A stretch of 64,000 bases of DNA, from NCBI GenBank assembly GCA_029747015.1, contig JAKOGI010000111.1:466501-530500 (forward strand), given 5' to 3'. A program made the position numbers and the translations under genes. The stretch is from Carnegiea gigantea (taxonomy: Eukaryota; Streptophyta; Magnoliopsida; Caryophyllales; Cactaceae). The notes under the pieces were generated by a model. It worked only from the letters and a program-made list of their open reading frames with translations. It was not told the DNA's origin and ran no database searches. Below, piece by piece: positions 1 through 11,669 of this stretch (its first letter is position 1; every line of letters starts with the position of its first letter).

Positions 1-1186
1 AGTGTTATTGTAACAGATTCATTCTTGAAAGTAGACCTGAGGCTCGGTCTCCGGAGTAGACCTTCGGATCCTGAATGAAGTAGGAATTCTAAGTAATACT
101 ATCCAGAGGATAGGAGTCCGTCAACTCTGGGAGGCCCCAGGGATAAAAAAGTCATAAGTTATATTACTCACTTACGGAGAGCACCAACGTGTGAATCCAA
201 TGCCCTGAAAATAATTTTGTTACGCACTATGAGTTGAAAACTTCTCATTTATGAAATATGCTAGTGAAAGGATTTAGAACCTATATATAGTATTTGGAAA
301 GGAATCTTATTAAATAACAAGTGACTTCCTTTAGAGAGAAGTCAATTTAAAACAATTTAATTTGGCTTAAGTGAAGCTTTGTGCCCTTTGTGCATTATTT
401 TCCACTTCTTACTAAAGAACTCAAGTTGGCAGTTTTCAAAGTTGTTCTTTATTGTTAAAGGGTTAGCTGGCAGTTGAATATAGGAGCACCCCCAATGTTT
501 AGGAAGGACAGAGTCTTGTATGCTTAATATGTTGATGTTAAAATACTATCTCTGTGTGACTGGTACTTATGGCATTTTATGCAATAGTTTTGTTTTTGGG
601 ATTGCAGATTATTCATTGAGCGTGTGACAGCTCATCCCCTCTCTATTTCCCTTTTCACACATGTTCTTGAAATGATAGGTAGAAGTCATCGGTCACGTAA
701 ATCAAGTTCGAGCCTCTCTTTTGCTTTGGACAGGAGTCATATGTTTGTATCTGGAATTCATGAGTTTAATGATATTATATGATGTATTCGTAGGTTGATA
801 AGCATATGTAGGTCAAACAAAATGGCTCATATATTACATCTTGACTAGTGCTCACTCTAAATGGCCGTGTAGACCAACCATCTATATAGGTAGTCACAAT
901 CGAGGGATGAAGTTAAGTTCTCATTTTTGGGATGTAAACCCTGGTTCTCTGGATGTGTGATCCGTTGAATTGTGCCTTTCATTTTTTTTCTTCTATTTAA
1001 TTTCTTAGTTTGTGTACTCTGGGCATATGACCCAGGGAGTTGTGGTCTCCGATGTATAGCCATCAAGCCTATTGGATATATTCTTCATGTTTTATTATCA
1101 CTGATATTTAATGTAAGACTACGAGTTTGAGTATGGTCAGTTTTTAGGTGGAAGTGTGTCTGTTTCGTTTCAAAATTTAGGAAACA
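1..1186 (+). other. Possible remnant of a Ty3/gypsy-type LTR
   Basis: No open frame of note lies here. The stretch has the general look of the transcribed part of a chromovirus-type LTR: a GC-richer start, T-rich blocks, and a block around 613-720 (gagcgtgtgacagctcatcc) of a kind I associate with such LTRs. It is followed at 1187 by ATG and a short frame beginning MNTSSPRDKH that soon meets stops. Neither a second LTR nor a primer-binding site is visible, so this rests on resemblance only. It could equally be unrelated intergenic DNA. Confidence 0.22.
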
Positions 1187-3253
1187 ATGAATACCTCTAG
1201 CCCTAGGGATAAGCATGTTACGCCATTTGAAGACCAATTGATTGCACATGATTTGTAGGATATTTTAAGAAACAATGTCATTTCTCACCCAAAGATTCCA
1301 AAGAAATTTAATCTTTGATTGAAAATAAGGAAAAAAAAGAAGAAGAAGGAAATTAATAAGAAAAATCAGAAGAAGGATTGTTCTATACTCGCATCAATCT
1401 AACAGGACGTTAATTCCATGAATCTTTGTTGAAGTTAGGACTATTACAAATGCCAACGAGGTTTGTCTTCAAATTAATCTTTTTTCAAAAATAAGAAGTT
1501 TAACGATTATTATATAAATTATATTAATCTCCCCTCAGCATACCCCAAAATAAAAGAATCTGCCCCCTTGATATTACACTTAGCAAAGAGCTACCGTTTC
1601 TCCTTGCCTACAATTAAAGTTCTATCCCCTCAAACTTTCTGCCCAATATGTTATCTAAAGTGGATCACAGTAAGGTAGATAACTCACAAATTGTGGTTTC
1701 CCTAACACAAGAGAAATTCCCTCATTCTCTTATGTTTCCCCACCACACAAAGATTTTAGATGAATTGAATTGAACAGAAGTAAGAAAACAATATTTCTCT
1801 CTCAGTTCGCAAATTTCAACACCATAATCATCTATTACACCCTTTCTCATTTGATATTACTTTATTTATAGACAATGTATGCATCTTGGACCGTTGGATT
1901 TGGGGAATGTATCTATTGCATAATTTGATTAATACTGGCCCTTGATCTTGGTTTTTCGGAATATGCCTTTTAGAGAATTTGATGCTGCTCAGAATGATTG
2001 CAGAGTTCTTCTTTTTGCTAGGTAGTGCTTAACTCCTTTTGGTTTTCTCTCCATCTTCATTACAATATTTGAAATTAATTTTATACCCTTTGTTTTTTGA
2101 TCTAGCTATTGCCTTATTCGAATTCCATCACTTTTTTTACTCTTCGGAATTTTCTTCATCTGGTAAAATGTTTTAAAGCATTGATTCTCAGGTGCATTAA
2201 ATGTTTGAAAGTGACATCTGCCTATCATAGAAACTCTTTGAATTTTATTTGTTTTTTAATGCATTGTAAGACTTTCTTTTTGTGATGGTCTTGTAGAAAC
2301 CTTGATTTATATTCTATAATCAAAGTTTGAGTCTAGATTAGCATGGCATAAATGTTCAGAGTGTTTCATCAATGGATACTAGCGTCAAAAGAGTGTTTTT
2401 CAGATGGGGATTCAATATATCAATCATTCACAAGCTTTTATCATTCAATGTGCCATTATTGTCTTTCTATTTTCACAACTCAATTTTTGCTTCATTAAAT
2501 TATGCACTTCCTTGTCATTTTGATCAGATTGCTAATGTTCTAAGATTAGCGACTCATGTTAAGTCATTTCTCATTAATTGACTCCAGTTAGATCTACGAC
2601 CTTAACTAATGTGCCAAATACTTCGACTATTTTAGCATTGCATCTGACCAATGATTGTGATGAATGTGCCGAATTACTTCTTTAACTATTGTAGTGTTGC
2701 TTTTGACCAATGATTGTGATGAATGTGTCATACATTTGACTTGATTTTCATCAATACCTATTTCTAACTATAGTACTAAAGTGAATCCCTATCAAATAAT
2801 AACATCAAGTCTCTTATGGAGTCTGAGTTTTTACATGACTTTGGGGGATCCCAACATGATCTTTACAAGCTAATGATGAGATAAAATGCATACTGTCATA
2901 ATAACAACCAGAACAAGCCTTGTGAAGCTAAGCTTAAATTTTCCGACAGTAAAAGAAAATAAAACCAAAAATAACCACAATCGAAGTTCATCTTAAAGAA
3001 GGTGAATATCGCACTATCATATCAGGGAAAGAAAACTAGTGGAAATAAAGTCAAATTAAAAAACACAAGCCACCTCATATGATTAAATAAGAAAGAGAAT
3101 AACCATTATACCAAATATTTCACGTTCAGATGAAAGAAATGTACTTGTTATATCATCATGTATAAGAGTGTTGGACGAGCAAAGTGATAATGAGCCCAAC
3201 GTTTATGAAAGAATTGAGCACTTTTTAGGCGTTGTTATCATTTTTCAATCTTG
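1187..3253. other. AT-rich stretch with no recognisable gene
   Basis: Both strands are full of stops. The 69-codon frame at 2372-2581 shows no family signature. By position this is downstream of the copia-type gag on the minus strand (see 50545-51310), but I could not find copia protease, integrase or reverse transcriptase motifs. The copia element was therefore either gag-only or lost its pol. A purine-rich run on the minus strand near 1530-1540 could be an old polypurine tract. Confidence 0.5.
2645..2727. repeat. Short direct repeat (two copies, about 59 bp apart)
   Basis: The 24-bp string beginning tgaccaatgattgtgatgaa occurs at 2645-2668 and again at 2704-2727. The sequence between the copies is also partly alike. 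It is probably a local tandem duplication, with no evidence of function. Confidence 0.7.
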
Positions 3254-3268
3254 ACATTCTTCTGTGGG
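3254..3268 (-). pseudogene. Copia-type gag zinc knuckle, distal half
   Basis: Read on the minus strand, these codons give Pro-Thr-Glu-Glu-Cys and are followed by Gln-Asp and a stop. They continue exactly in frame from the minus-strand codons Cys-Lys-Lys-Cys-Met-Gly-His-Pro-His at 50540-50566, once element H and one copy of its target duplication are removed. The joined motif has the canonical CX2CX4HX4C spacing. This is the left edge of the gene that H disrupted. Confidence 0.75.
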
Positions 3269-3273
3269 ATGGG
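3269..3273. repeat. Target-site duplication of element H, left copy (ATGGG)
   Basis: ATGGG directly precedes the LTR terminus TGTCG at 3274. The same five bases follow the other end of H at 50540-50544. The match spans 47 kb and closes the whole nest as a single insertion. Confidence 0.85.
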
Positions 3274-3980
3274 TGTCGTGTCTTATCGCAAGCTTACTGT
3301 TTATCCCGTAATACTTGAGGTTATCAATCCACAGAAATGGCCAAGAAAATAAGTGTCTTTCTTATATTCTAACATGCTAATATTAGCAGCATAACCAAAC
3401 CAAAAGAATTAACAACTTAGGCACTAACATTCCAAATAATATTCACAAAAGGAACTCATAAGAAATAACAACTAATTAGAACTAAAAATGGAATAAAGCA
3501 AAACAAATTTAAAAAATGAACAACTTGCTATTCATAAAGTTACCAGCACCTACACTTTTTCCACCTTAAGACAAAATAATGAGTCCATGCCTAGGAACGA
3601 GAACATGGGGAAATCGCAGATTGAAACATGGGCAACAACAGAAGCATGAACCCAAGCAAAGCAAAGCAATACCAATGACCAAGGGCCTCGAAACTTGAAC
3701 AAAATGTAGCCCAGAGTAGAGTAGCAGATTCTATAAACGAAGAGCCAGTCTAAATTTTGTAACCAATTATTCGGAATTGAAAACTAAAACTAAAATCTTC
3801 ACTCAAAATTGAAAATCTAGAATTTAAGTACACTAATTCTAGGAACTAGAACTAGATCTGAAACTGAAAAACAATAAATGAAAACAAATGTTAAAATTGA
3901 AACTAAAAAACTCTACTCTATACTACTTTTACTTGCTCTAATTTGTAGCCTGAATTCAATCATCTTGCACCCTTCAATCT

Positions 3981-3988
3981 CCTATAAC
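3981..3988. repeat. hAT target-site duplication, left copy
   Basis: CCTATAAC here faces CTTGTAAC at 8331-8338, with two transitions between them. The uninterrupted LTR copy near 49778 reads ccagtaac at the same place. Eight bases is the usual hAT duplication length. Confidence 0.7.
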
Positions 3989-6900
3989 TAGGGCTGTCAA
4001 ATAGGCCAAGTCGTGTCATGTTCACGTTGGGGTTGAAATTAAATGGGTTGAAACCCCCTGACCTGAACCCGACATGTTTAATAAATGGGTCCAAATATCC
4101 GACCTGAAACTGTTTAAATTAAATGGGTTGATCTAATTTTGACTAATTATCCGTTTAATTTAAACCAATCAAAATCAGGTAGCCAATAACCTGTTTAACC
4201 CATTTAACCTGTTTAAGTTTAGGAATAAAATCAACAAATTTCAACCTATGAACCTGCTAATAGTAGAGCAAAATTGCAGCAAACTTATCTAACATTCATG
4301 CCTACAAGCTGCTTACTTATGCCATGAATGATGAATCCGTGATAAGCCATTCATAATTAATTTAAACACCCACCATTACCATGGTGGAAACCTGCAAGTA
4401 AGATGTTCTAACAACCAAAGTTAAAGTGTTCAATAAACCACAACAAAGGTCCAAATAAGTACAAATGCACAAGTCTAAGTTCATAGCTATTACATAACTA
4501 GAGTTTAAGTTCAAATCAACAAAGCATAAAATCTAGTTAACCAAAGCTGAGTTTTGTCCATATCCACTTCCACCTGTGCTCTTCGATTGCGCTTCACCCC
4601 TTCATCACCATTCAAGTTCATTTTCATCACATCTCCGCAAAGATCATCTAAATTGACTTCAGCTGGCATGAGTGCTAAGGTATGTAACATAAAAACACAA
4701 AATCATGTTACGAAAAACTACATTAAAGACATATGAAATAAAAAACAAGGGAGAAGAGAAATCGTCACCTAGGCCAAATAACCAATCTATAAGGCAAATA
4801 ACAACTTCCACTATATCTAGCCTTAAAGAGCTATGAAATGCATCAAGTACTCTACCACTTACGCTAAAAGCAAACTCAGATGCAATAGTGGACAATGGAA
4901 TGGTCCAAACATCAACCACCATTTTTTAGAGTAAAGGATATCGATCGTGATTTGTTTTCTAATACCCAAGGATATCAAAAGTTTCAACACAAGGAAACTT
5001 ATTCTCCTCCAAACATCTCCAGCTTAGATTTGGAGGCAGAATCAAAATTCATTACTTGAATATTGATCAAAGTCCTAAACATCAAAATAAAATCAATTAA
5101 ATAAAACTAAAGGAAATGGCCAACTAATCCAAAAAAGCAATAACTAGATTCAAATAAACAAGTTAATTCAAACGCAATAGCATTCAATATCGGCCCAACC
5201 ATAGCCAGCACCTAAATAGACTATAGTTGCTCAATTTTGAACAAAGAATAAGCATCAAAATTGGGCCGCAGCCAGCACTGCTCAATTTTTACAGCAAATC
5301 AGCAATGTAAATAGACAACAACAACTAAAGAAAGTAGCTGCCAGAATAAGTTAGCTAAAATAATTAAAAATAGCAAATAAATGAACATGCAATGCTTATA
5401 AGAAATCAGATTCATACATGCATGAATGCATCAAACTGCAGCTGCACATTTGAAGTGGCTTGAGCAATGCTGGAAGATGGATTAGGAGATGGAGGCCACC
5501 CCTTAGAGGCCTTGGCATACTAACCATACAATACAAAGAGTTTATCTTTCAACAAGCTTAACTCAACATTGTAGCTATCACCATAAACCTCCTTGTATGT
5601 CCATTCTATAAATTGATACTTATAGCGGGATCTAAAATTGTAGCAATAGCCATAATTGTGCTAAATTCATACCAATGCTTCTCAAACTTATCAAGCATCC
5701 TTGTAGCCATGTGTCTCATAAAAGCATCACCAGTTTCCATCTCTTCGTTCAATAACAATCTCACCTTCACCACATTAGGGAAATATAGATTAAAAGTAGG
5801 ATATTTAGACCCTGAGAAAGCATAAGTAGCTTCATAGAAAGCTTTCAAGAAGCTACAAATTTTTCTTGTTTTGGCCTACTCATCAATTCTTGGACAATGG
5901 ATAAAATTGCTATCGACAACCTCCAAATGATTAAAGATCCCTTTTTAATAAAGGACACTTTCAAGCATAAGATAAGTAGAATTTCATCTTGTTGGGACAA
6001 CTTGGCACAACCCTTATTATGGACAGTGTCATAAAGCTTACAAGAATCAAGAATCCTTTGCTTTCTCACTTGAGAGCCTTTGAAATACTTAACACACTCC
6101 CTAAGGACACAACCTCATCCATATCCTTTAATCCCTTCTTCATAATCAAGTTAAGAATATGGGCACAACAATAAATATGAAAGTAATCACCATTACACAA
6201 AAACTTCAATTGGACTTTAATTGTGCCAACACACAAATCATTTGAAGAAGCATTATCCACAGTCAAACGCATTACTCTAATGTCAAGACTCCAATCTTTT
6301 AATAATAAGAAGAAGTTTTCAGCAAGAAAAGCACCAATTGGGGTGAGGCATGAAAGAGAAGTCAAAATTCTCTTGTACAAGACCCAATTAGCATCAATGT
6401 ATTGGGCAGTCAAAGAAATGAAACCATCTGTGTTCAAAGATGTCCAACAATCATAAGTAAAGGCAATTCTCCTAGGGAAAGACTCTAAGAACACTTTAAG
6501 CTTTACTTTTTCCCTAGCAAATGACTTAATGAGATCATTTCTACTCGTATTCCTTGAAAAAAATTTCACATCTAGGTTCAAATAGGCCAACGTAACCCTC
6601 ACACCATCATATACAACAAATTCAAATGGCACTTCATGCTTAACAACATAGTAAGGGAACAACTGATGAAACTCATTAAACTCAAATTCAGGTTGTCTAT
6701 TGCCCAGAGTACCAGAAAGACTATCTAAGAGAAGCTGCCCTATGTCTCCAAAATTCCTTATTTTACAAATGCCTAAATACATTTTTATATTACCAGTTCT
6801 ATACCGACTGCCCCCTAGATAGGTTTGACCATATTTTTGCATTTACAAAATAGATTACCCTCTTTATCAGAAGGAAGAAATTCATAATGTTCCCAATAGT

Positions 6901-8330
6901 AGAAGTTAACTTTCTTTGATGTTTTGGGGGCTTACCAACATGGGCAGCAGTATGAGGGTTATACACCCCAGTCCCAACAGTAGTCAGCATCTTTACTTCC
7001 TGGTTGTCAACTTCAGCAACCTCCTTACTATTGGAGTCAACTTCAATAGGCATAAAATCATCCTAGTTTGATGCCATTTTTGTTGATATGAGAAAAAAAG
7101 GATGTCAATTTTAATAGGTCTTTGCTTATTTTACAATGAGATCCATTAAAGCTAGTACTAAACTGTGCTCGCAGACACTATATTTAGAGCAAAAAAATTG
7201 TAAGTAAACATCAGCATTACCCAAAACTAATCAAGTTCAATATAGATCTCAGCTAAATTTTTATAGGTCATAGCCAAAGAGTGGTAATTAGCAAGCAAAA
7301 GTCAAACCCATTACCAAACAAAATACCCAAAAGCCAAAAAATAGTGGCAGATTGAAGAAATAGGAATCAGCCTTTACAAGTACACATCAACCTTCCACAA
7401 CCACAAATCACACTATTAGCAAGCAAAATCAGTAATTAGAGCCTTATCGTTTCCAGATTGAAGAAGTACAGAAATTAAAAAAAAAGTTAGAGAGATAGAG
7501 CAAGCAAAAGAAAGACAGAGGTGTAGATCTGCGAACAAGTCAAACAAGCCATACTTACTCGACTTTGAGTCCCATGCAGGTCGAACAAGGTATGTCGATC
7601 TACGAGTGAGCAAGTCTCAGATTACGGAAGCAAGCGTGAAATAGATCGGAGCTCTAGATGGTGAAGGCGATGAGTTGTATCGGTGAGTGAGGGAATCTGG
7701 GTTAGGGTTTTGCTAAGAGAGAGTGCGGGAGATGGTGAGTTCGTGCGAATTTATAGGACATGAGGAGAAAGAAAAGCTTCCTACGTATTGGAAAAAGAAA
7801 TCGAGGGAACAGCTGAGTAAGGACAAACGATTAAAAAAGCTTTACATAGCTAGGGTTTTGGTTGGGACATTAGGTACCTAGGTGTGAGACTCATTTAATC
7901 ACCAAAAAATATTAATGCTTTCTTTTGGCTGGCATCCCCCCCCCCCCCCCCCCAAAACAAAAATCCAAATTTTCATTTCCTCCCATATCAAATCCAAAAA
8001 TTTCAATTCCTTTAAAATTTCAATCCTCAAATTTGCCCCTCCCCCTCCGCCTCTCCCCCCCAAAAAAACTTATTGATAAATAGGTTAAATGAGTTAAAAT
8101 GAGATGTACGGTAAATGGATAATGAGGTTGACCTATTAACTTGCTTAATTAAATGGGTTAAACAGGCTTTTTTTTTTGGGGTGTTGAAAATGTCAACTTG
8201 AACATAACCTGTTTATCATGCCAACCCATTTAATTAAAAGAATTGAAAATATTTACCCAACCAAGCCTAATTTTGTATCGAGTTTGGGTCAATAATTGTA
8301 TCGAATCAACTTTTGAGTTTGACAGTCTTA
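3989..8330 (-). mobile_element. hAT-superfamily DNA transposon (4.3 kb)
   Basis: The left end begins TAGGGCTGTCAAAT and the right end, reversed, begins TAAGACTGTCAAAC: imperfect terminal inverted repeats of a common plant hAT type. Subterminal regions hold many copies of a motif like aacaggttaaatgggtt (4020-4240 and 8080-8310), as expected for transposase-binding sites. An 8-bp duplication flanks the element. Inside is a broken transposase on the minus strand (4659-7076). About 1 kb on the right (7080-8080) is non-coding, including a run of 18 C at 7936-7953. The element sits in the 3' LTR of H. Confidence 0.88.
4659..7076 (-). pseudogene. hAT transposase (BED finger, RNase H-like core, dimerisation domain), broken
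   Basis: Transposases of this family cut and rejoin the element ends. On the minus strand the likely start is ATG at 7076, but the fifth codon is a stop; a second ATG lies at 7053. A BED-type zinc finger follows (Cys-Lys-Cys-Lys, then Thr-Gly-Asn-Ile-Lys with Tyr where a His is usual), crossing a frameshift near 6842. The next 258-codon frame (6066-6842) has the hAT core blocks Tyr-Asp-Cys-Trp-Thr-Ser, Thr-Val-Asp-Asn-Ala-Ser-Ser-Asn-Asp and Cys-Ala-His-Ile-Leu-Asn-Leu. Fragments at 5845-6069 and 5606-5848 continue it, the second ending in Ile-Leu-Asp-Pro. After a gap of about 0.5 kb, the C-terminal hAT dimerisation region appears (4659-5040), with Pro-Leu-Ser-Thr-Ile-Ala-Ser-Glu-Phe-Ala-Phe-Ser. 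Stops and frameshifts make it inactive. Confidence 0.88.
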
Positions 8331-8338
8331 CTTGTAAC
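8331..8338. repeat. hAT target-site duplication, right copy
   Basis: CTTGTAAC follows the hAT terminus; see the left copy at 3981-3988 (6 of 8 bases match, both differences transitions). Confidence 0.7.
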
Positions 8339-9027
8339 CATCGAGTCCTTCATTGTTCACTAATCACATAATTGACGACATGAAGAAAGATGATGCTGAA
8401 TAGCAATTGAAATGATGCTAGTAATGATGATCAACATAACGGTTGAATGGATAAATGAAGGAGGAGAGAGAAAATGATAAGAAATTAATTAAGGGAAGGT
8501 GTTATCGCTAGCTGGCAAAATGAGGAAGAAGTGGGGGTTGGGGGGGGTGGAAGGTCCTTGTGTTCAGTGGGTAAAGGACAAAGAAAAATAAAAGGGAAAG
8601 GGGGAACCTAGGCGATGTTGAGCACACGTGAATGCTAGGCTAAGGGAAAGCAGGAAAGAACAGGTCTATTCTGGGGAGGAATGAAGGAGGAAACGGAGAG
8701 TTGGATCAAGTGACATGCACGTGAGGGTCATGTGCGTGAGGGAGAGAGGGGGAAAGACTGGCCTGGCCCATGGGTCTGCTGGGCTGAATTTCTGGGTCGG
8801 ACGGGAAGCTTGGGTCGAATTTCTTTTGTTTTTTTTTCCCCTCTTTTTTCATTTGATTCAAAGTCTTGTCTTCCCTTTCTTTTGGCATTTTATTCAAGCA
8901 ATTTATCCCTTCCTTTTAAATCTTCACAATCCTAACAAAATAAAACAAACTATATTAACATCCTAATTTAATGATTTATTTTGGGCAAATATCAAATAAT
9001 AAAAATGATATAATTTCAGGCAGAACA

Positions 9028-9049
9028 ATACCTCCATACCTAAATTTTG
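9028..9049 (-). other. Element H polypurine tract
   Basis: The minus strand reads aaaatttaggtatggaggta up to the LTR end. It matches in place and form the tract aaaattttggtgtgggggca of element T. Such tracts prime plus-strand DNA synthesis in LTR elements. Confidence 0.75.
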
Positions 9050-11235
9050 TTCATTCTTGTATAATATAAAACTAAAAATCATAAGGCAAAAAAGTAAAAT
9101 CATTTGCTTGTGTAAGAATCATGATTGCACTTAGCATGTGTAACAAGCCCTTTAAACCCCTAGGTTAACCCTAGTGGATGAGTAAGGTCTTATGAGAGTC
9201 TGCAAAAGATATACACCAAAAATCTTAAATAATGAAAAAAAAATCGGTTTTGGGTTTTCAAAAGCTCATATATATAACACCAGGAAAAAGATACACATTC
9301 TTATCAACGATATCATTCAAGTAACCTAAGAATATCATATATAAACAATATATATAGATCAAGACATTCTTAGTCCCCACTGATGGCATCTATACACAAT
9401 CTCTCACTCCAATTAAGAAATATATGTAAGCCCGACTTGGAGAAACTCACTTTAGGGAACATGTGCAACACTCTCGCTCATGTGTTTAATATATGATAAT
9501 GTTTGCTCAATACATCTTCAAATCATACAAACTAACATAGGCTTGCTAAGATTCTCAAATCTCAGCTACTCAAATGCAAAATGCAAAACATAAAACAATA
9601 ATCAAAAGGACTTTACACGGGGTTGTAATAGGGCTAAGGGTAAAGAAAAAGAGAGGGACAATTGATTTAGAAAATGATGAGCTAAAAGTCAAGAGACTAA
9701 TGGGCAACCAAACCCTTCCAATAACTACAGCACAGACTCTCCTGAAACTTATGACAAGTTAAGGCATAACCCTTTAAAAGTAACCATTGAAAGTAAGTTA
9801 AAATAATAAAGATAAAGAATATATAATGACTCATGCCAAACACTTTTATTTATAAACTTTTTCCTTTCTTTTTGAGATTTTTCATTCTTTTTTCCAAGTT
9901 TTTTTCTTCAGGAACTTTTTCATCTTTTTCTCTTTTTTTCCTCTTTTTTTTTTCTTTTTTTTTCCTTCGAAAAAAATGAATGGACAGCATGTAACAACAT
10001 AACTCATTTTTCGAATGAATGACATGTGACAACATAACTCATTTTCTAAATGATAATAACAATACATTCCCTCGCCACACTAAACGGTCCAAGAATAACC
10101 ATCATAGTGCATCATCACCCAAAAGCTACCCATCAAATAATGAAGTGTTGTTCTATTAGACTTAGCTTAGGTAATAGATATGTGTTTTGGCCAAGGCTAA
10201 ATAAAAGGGTGCACGTTAAATGAAATGGTCAAGGTTTAAAGGGTTAGTAAAAGGTAAAACATTCAATTCAGGGTGGCAATTTAGCTAATATGGTTCACAA
10301 AACAAAGGAATGCCTTTATCATCTTACCATAATGCACATGCTTAATACAATTTTGAAGAAAATCAACACAGGTTCTAAGAATGTAATCATGAAAAAGAGA
10401 TACATGGAAAAAAAAAAAAGGTGAGACTAAAATGATGAATCAGTCTTTATAGCTTCAAATCTCACAGGTTCATCTACCAAAGTCAACATAGCTTGCTATA
10501 AAAATGTTAGGGGTTAGGAATATGGCATAAATATCACACTTTGGACTAGGTTTCATCATGCATGCCATATCTATATACAACCTAACAACTAAGGTACAGG
10601 AGAACATGATCAATCAAAATAATACATATTCTTCAAAAGAAAACAAAAACCTTCCATTTTTTTCCTCATTATTCAAAACAAAGTTTCTGCACCGCCAAAC
10701 CTAAATCATACAATGTTCCCATTGGGAGTGAAAGAAACATAAAAACAACCCAAAAGAGAAAAAATATGCAAAAAGAAAAATAAGACTCAAAACTAAAGAA
10801 AAAGTCAAGACTCTAAAACTCAAAAAAGAAAACTATAGAAATAAAATAAAGCAACAAATATATACAAAAGAAAAAAAAGAGAAGATAGAGAAGAACGATT
10901 ATAATCAGTCAGGTGCAAAGGTACACCTAAAACTATGCCGTAAAATCTAGGAGATTTATAGAGCATCAGTTACTCCATACTAAGCTAAAAATAGCTACAC
11001 AAGTCAAAACACATTAGCGAATGTGGTAGCTTATCAAACATGCAAGAACAACTCTTAATCACATGAAAATAGTAAAAATTAGAGAGTTGACACCAAAAAG
11101 AGTATATCCACCATGTTAATGCAACACAATGAAGGGTCTACTTCAATTTATCAAATTGTTGAGCCTAATCATGAAATAGACAGATATACTAACAACAAGC
11201 CAACAAATTGGTCATAGGCCTAGGAAGTTTGTCAT
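9050..11235 (-). other. Element H 3' internal region, non-coding
   Basis: This is the untranslated 3' half of H. A block at about 9120-9200 (minus strand: ccactaggg, then ggggtttaaagggcttgtta) matches T at about 19795-19830, which fixes the relationship. Pyrimidine runs at 9845-9965 mirror the A-rich tract of T near 19220-19330. Short open frames in low-complexity sequence here look accidental. Confidence 0.7.
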
Positions 11236-11669
11236 CATGAACGAACTCTCTAAACTAACCAGTGGATTCTAAATCCTCAAGCCACTTAGTCTCAATATGC
11301 TTAAGAGTCTAGTCCAAATTAGCCACCTAGGCATAAAAGTCTCAGACTCCAAAAATTCAAACTTGGACGGCTCGAGGATATGATCACTAATGATGGGGTC
11401 AAAGAAAAAGGACTCACATTCAATAGAAAAATCCACATCCAAACCTTCATCGACATCAAATCTAAATGAAAAAGACTTATATTCCACAAAAAATTGGTTA
11501 TTGCAAAAACTCTAAACTAGTAGGCTTAACCACCCCCTCAAATGACTTCTGTAAACAAAAATCTTCTAATTCATTAAGGCCACGATGCTCATTGAATCCC
11601 TGGCACTTTCAAATTCTTCAACCTTTTCAAACTCACAAGAGTGAATAAAAGGGGTATGTGCGTCTACAG
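11236..11669 (-). pseudogene. Element H gag, C-terminal part (Tyr-x-Ser-Phe repeat domain)
   Basis: Read on the minus strand from 11669, this continues the gag frame that stops at 47684 where element A inserted. The first residues, VDAHTPFIH, align with VYANPLTIF of T. Further on the frame holds VEYKSFSFRFD and IECESFFFDP, which match the repeated VEYESFS and IEYESFSFDP units of T. Several stops and shifts are present, so it is not functional. The role of this repeat domain in Gag is unknown to me. Confidence 0.78.

Larger units (their letters stand above)
3274..9027 (-). repeat. Element H 3' LTR, interrupted by an hAT element
   Basis: The left part (3274-3988) and right part (8339-9027) align in order with the intact 5' LTR at 49082-50539. 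Shared blocks include tcaatccacaga near 3327, catgctaatatta near 3373 and the run around 8340-8560. The outer end reads TGTCG and the inner end reads GAACA, next to the polypurine tract. The 4.34-kb insert is the hAT transposon at 3989-8330. Confidence 0.85.

Noticed and set aside
1187..1320. Start of a host gene (MNTSSPRDKHVTPFEDQL…)
   Set aside because: Short, soon closed by stops, no splice structure or family match visible.
6223..6456. 77-codon plus-strand frame
   Set aside because: Antisense shadow of the hAT transposase core.
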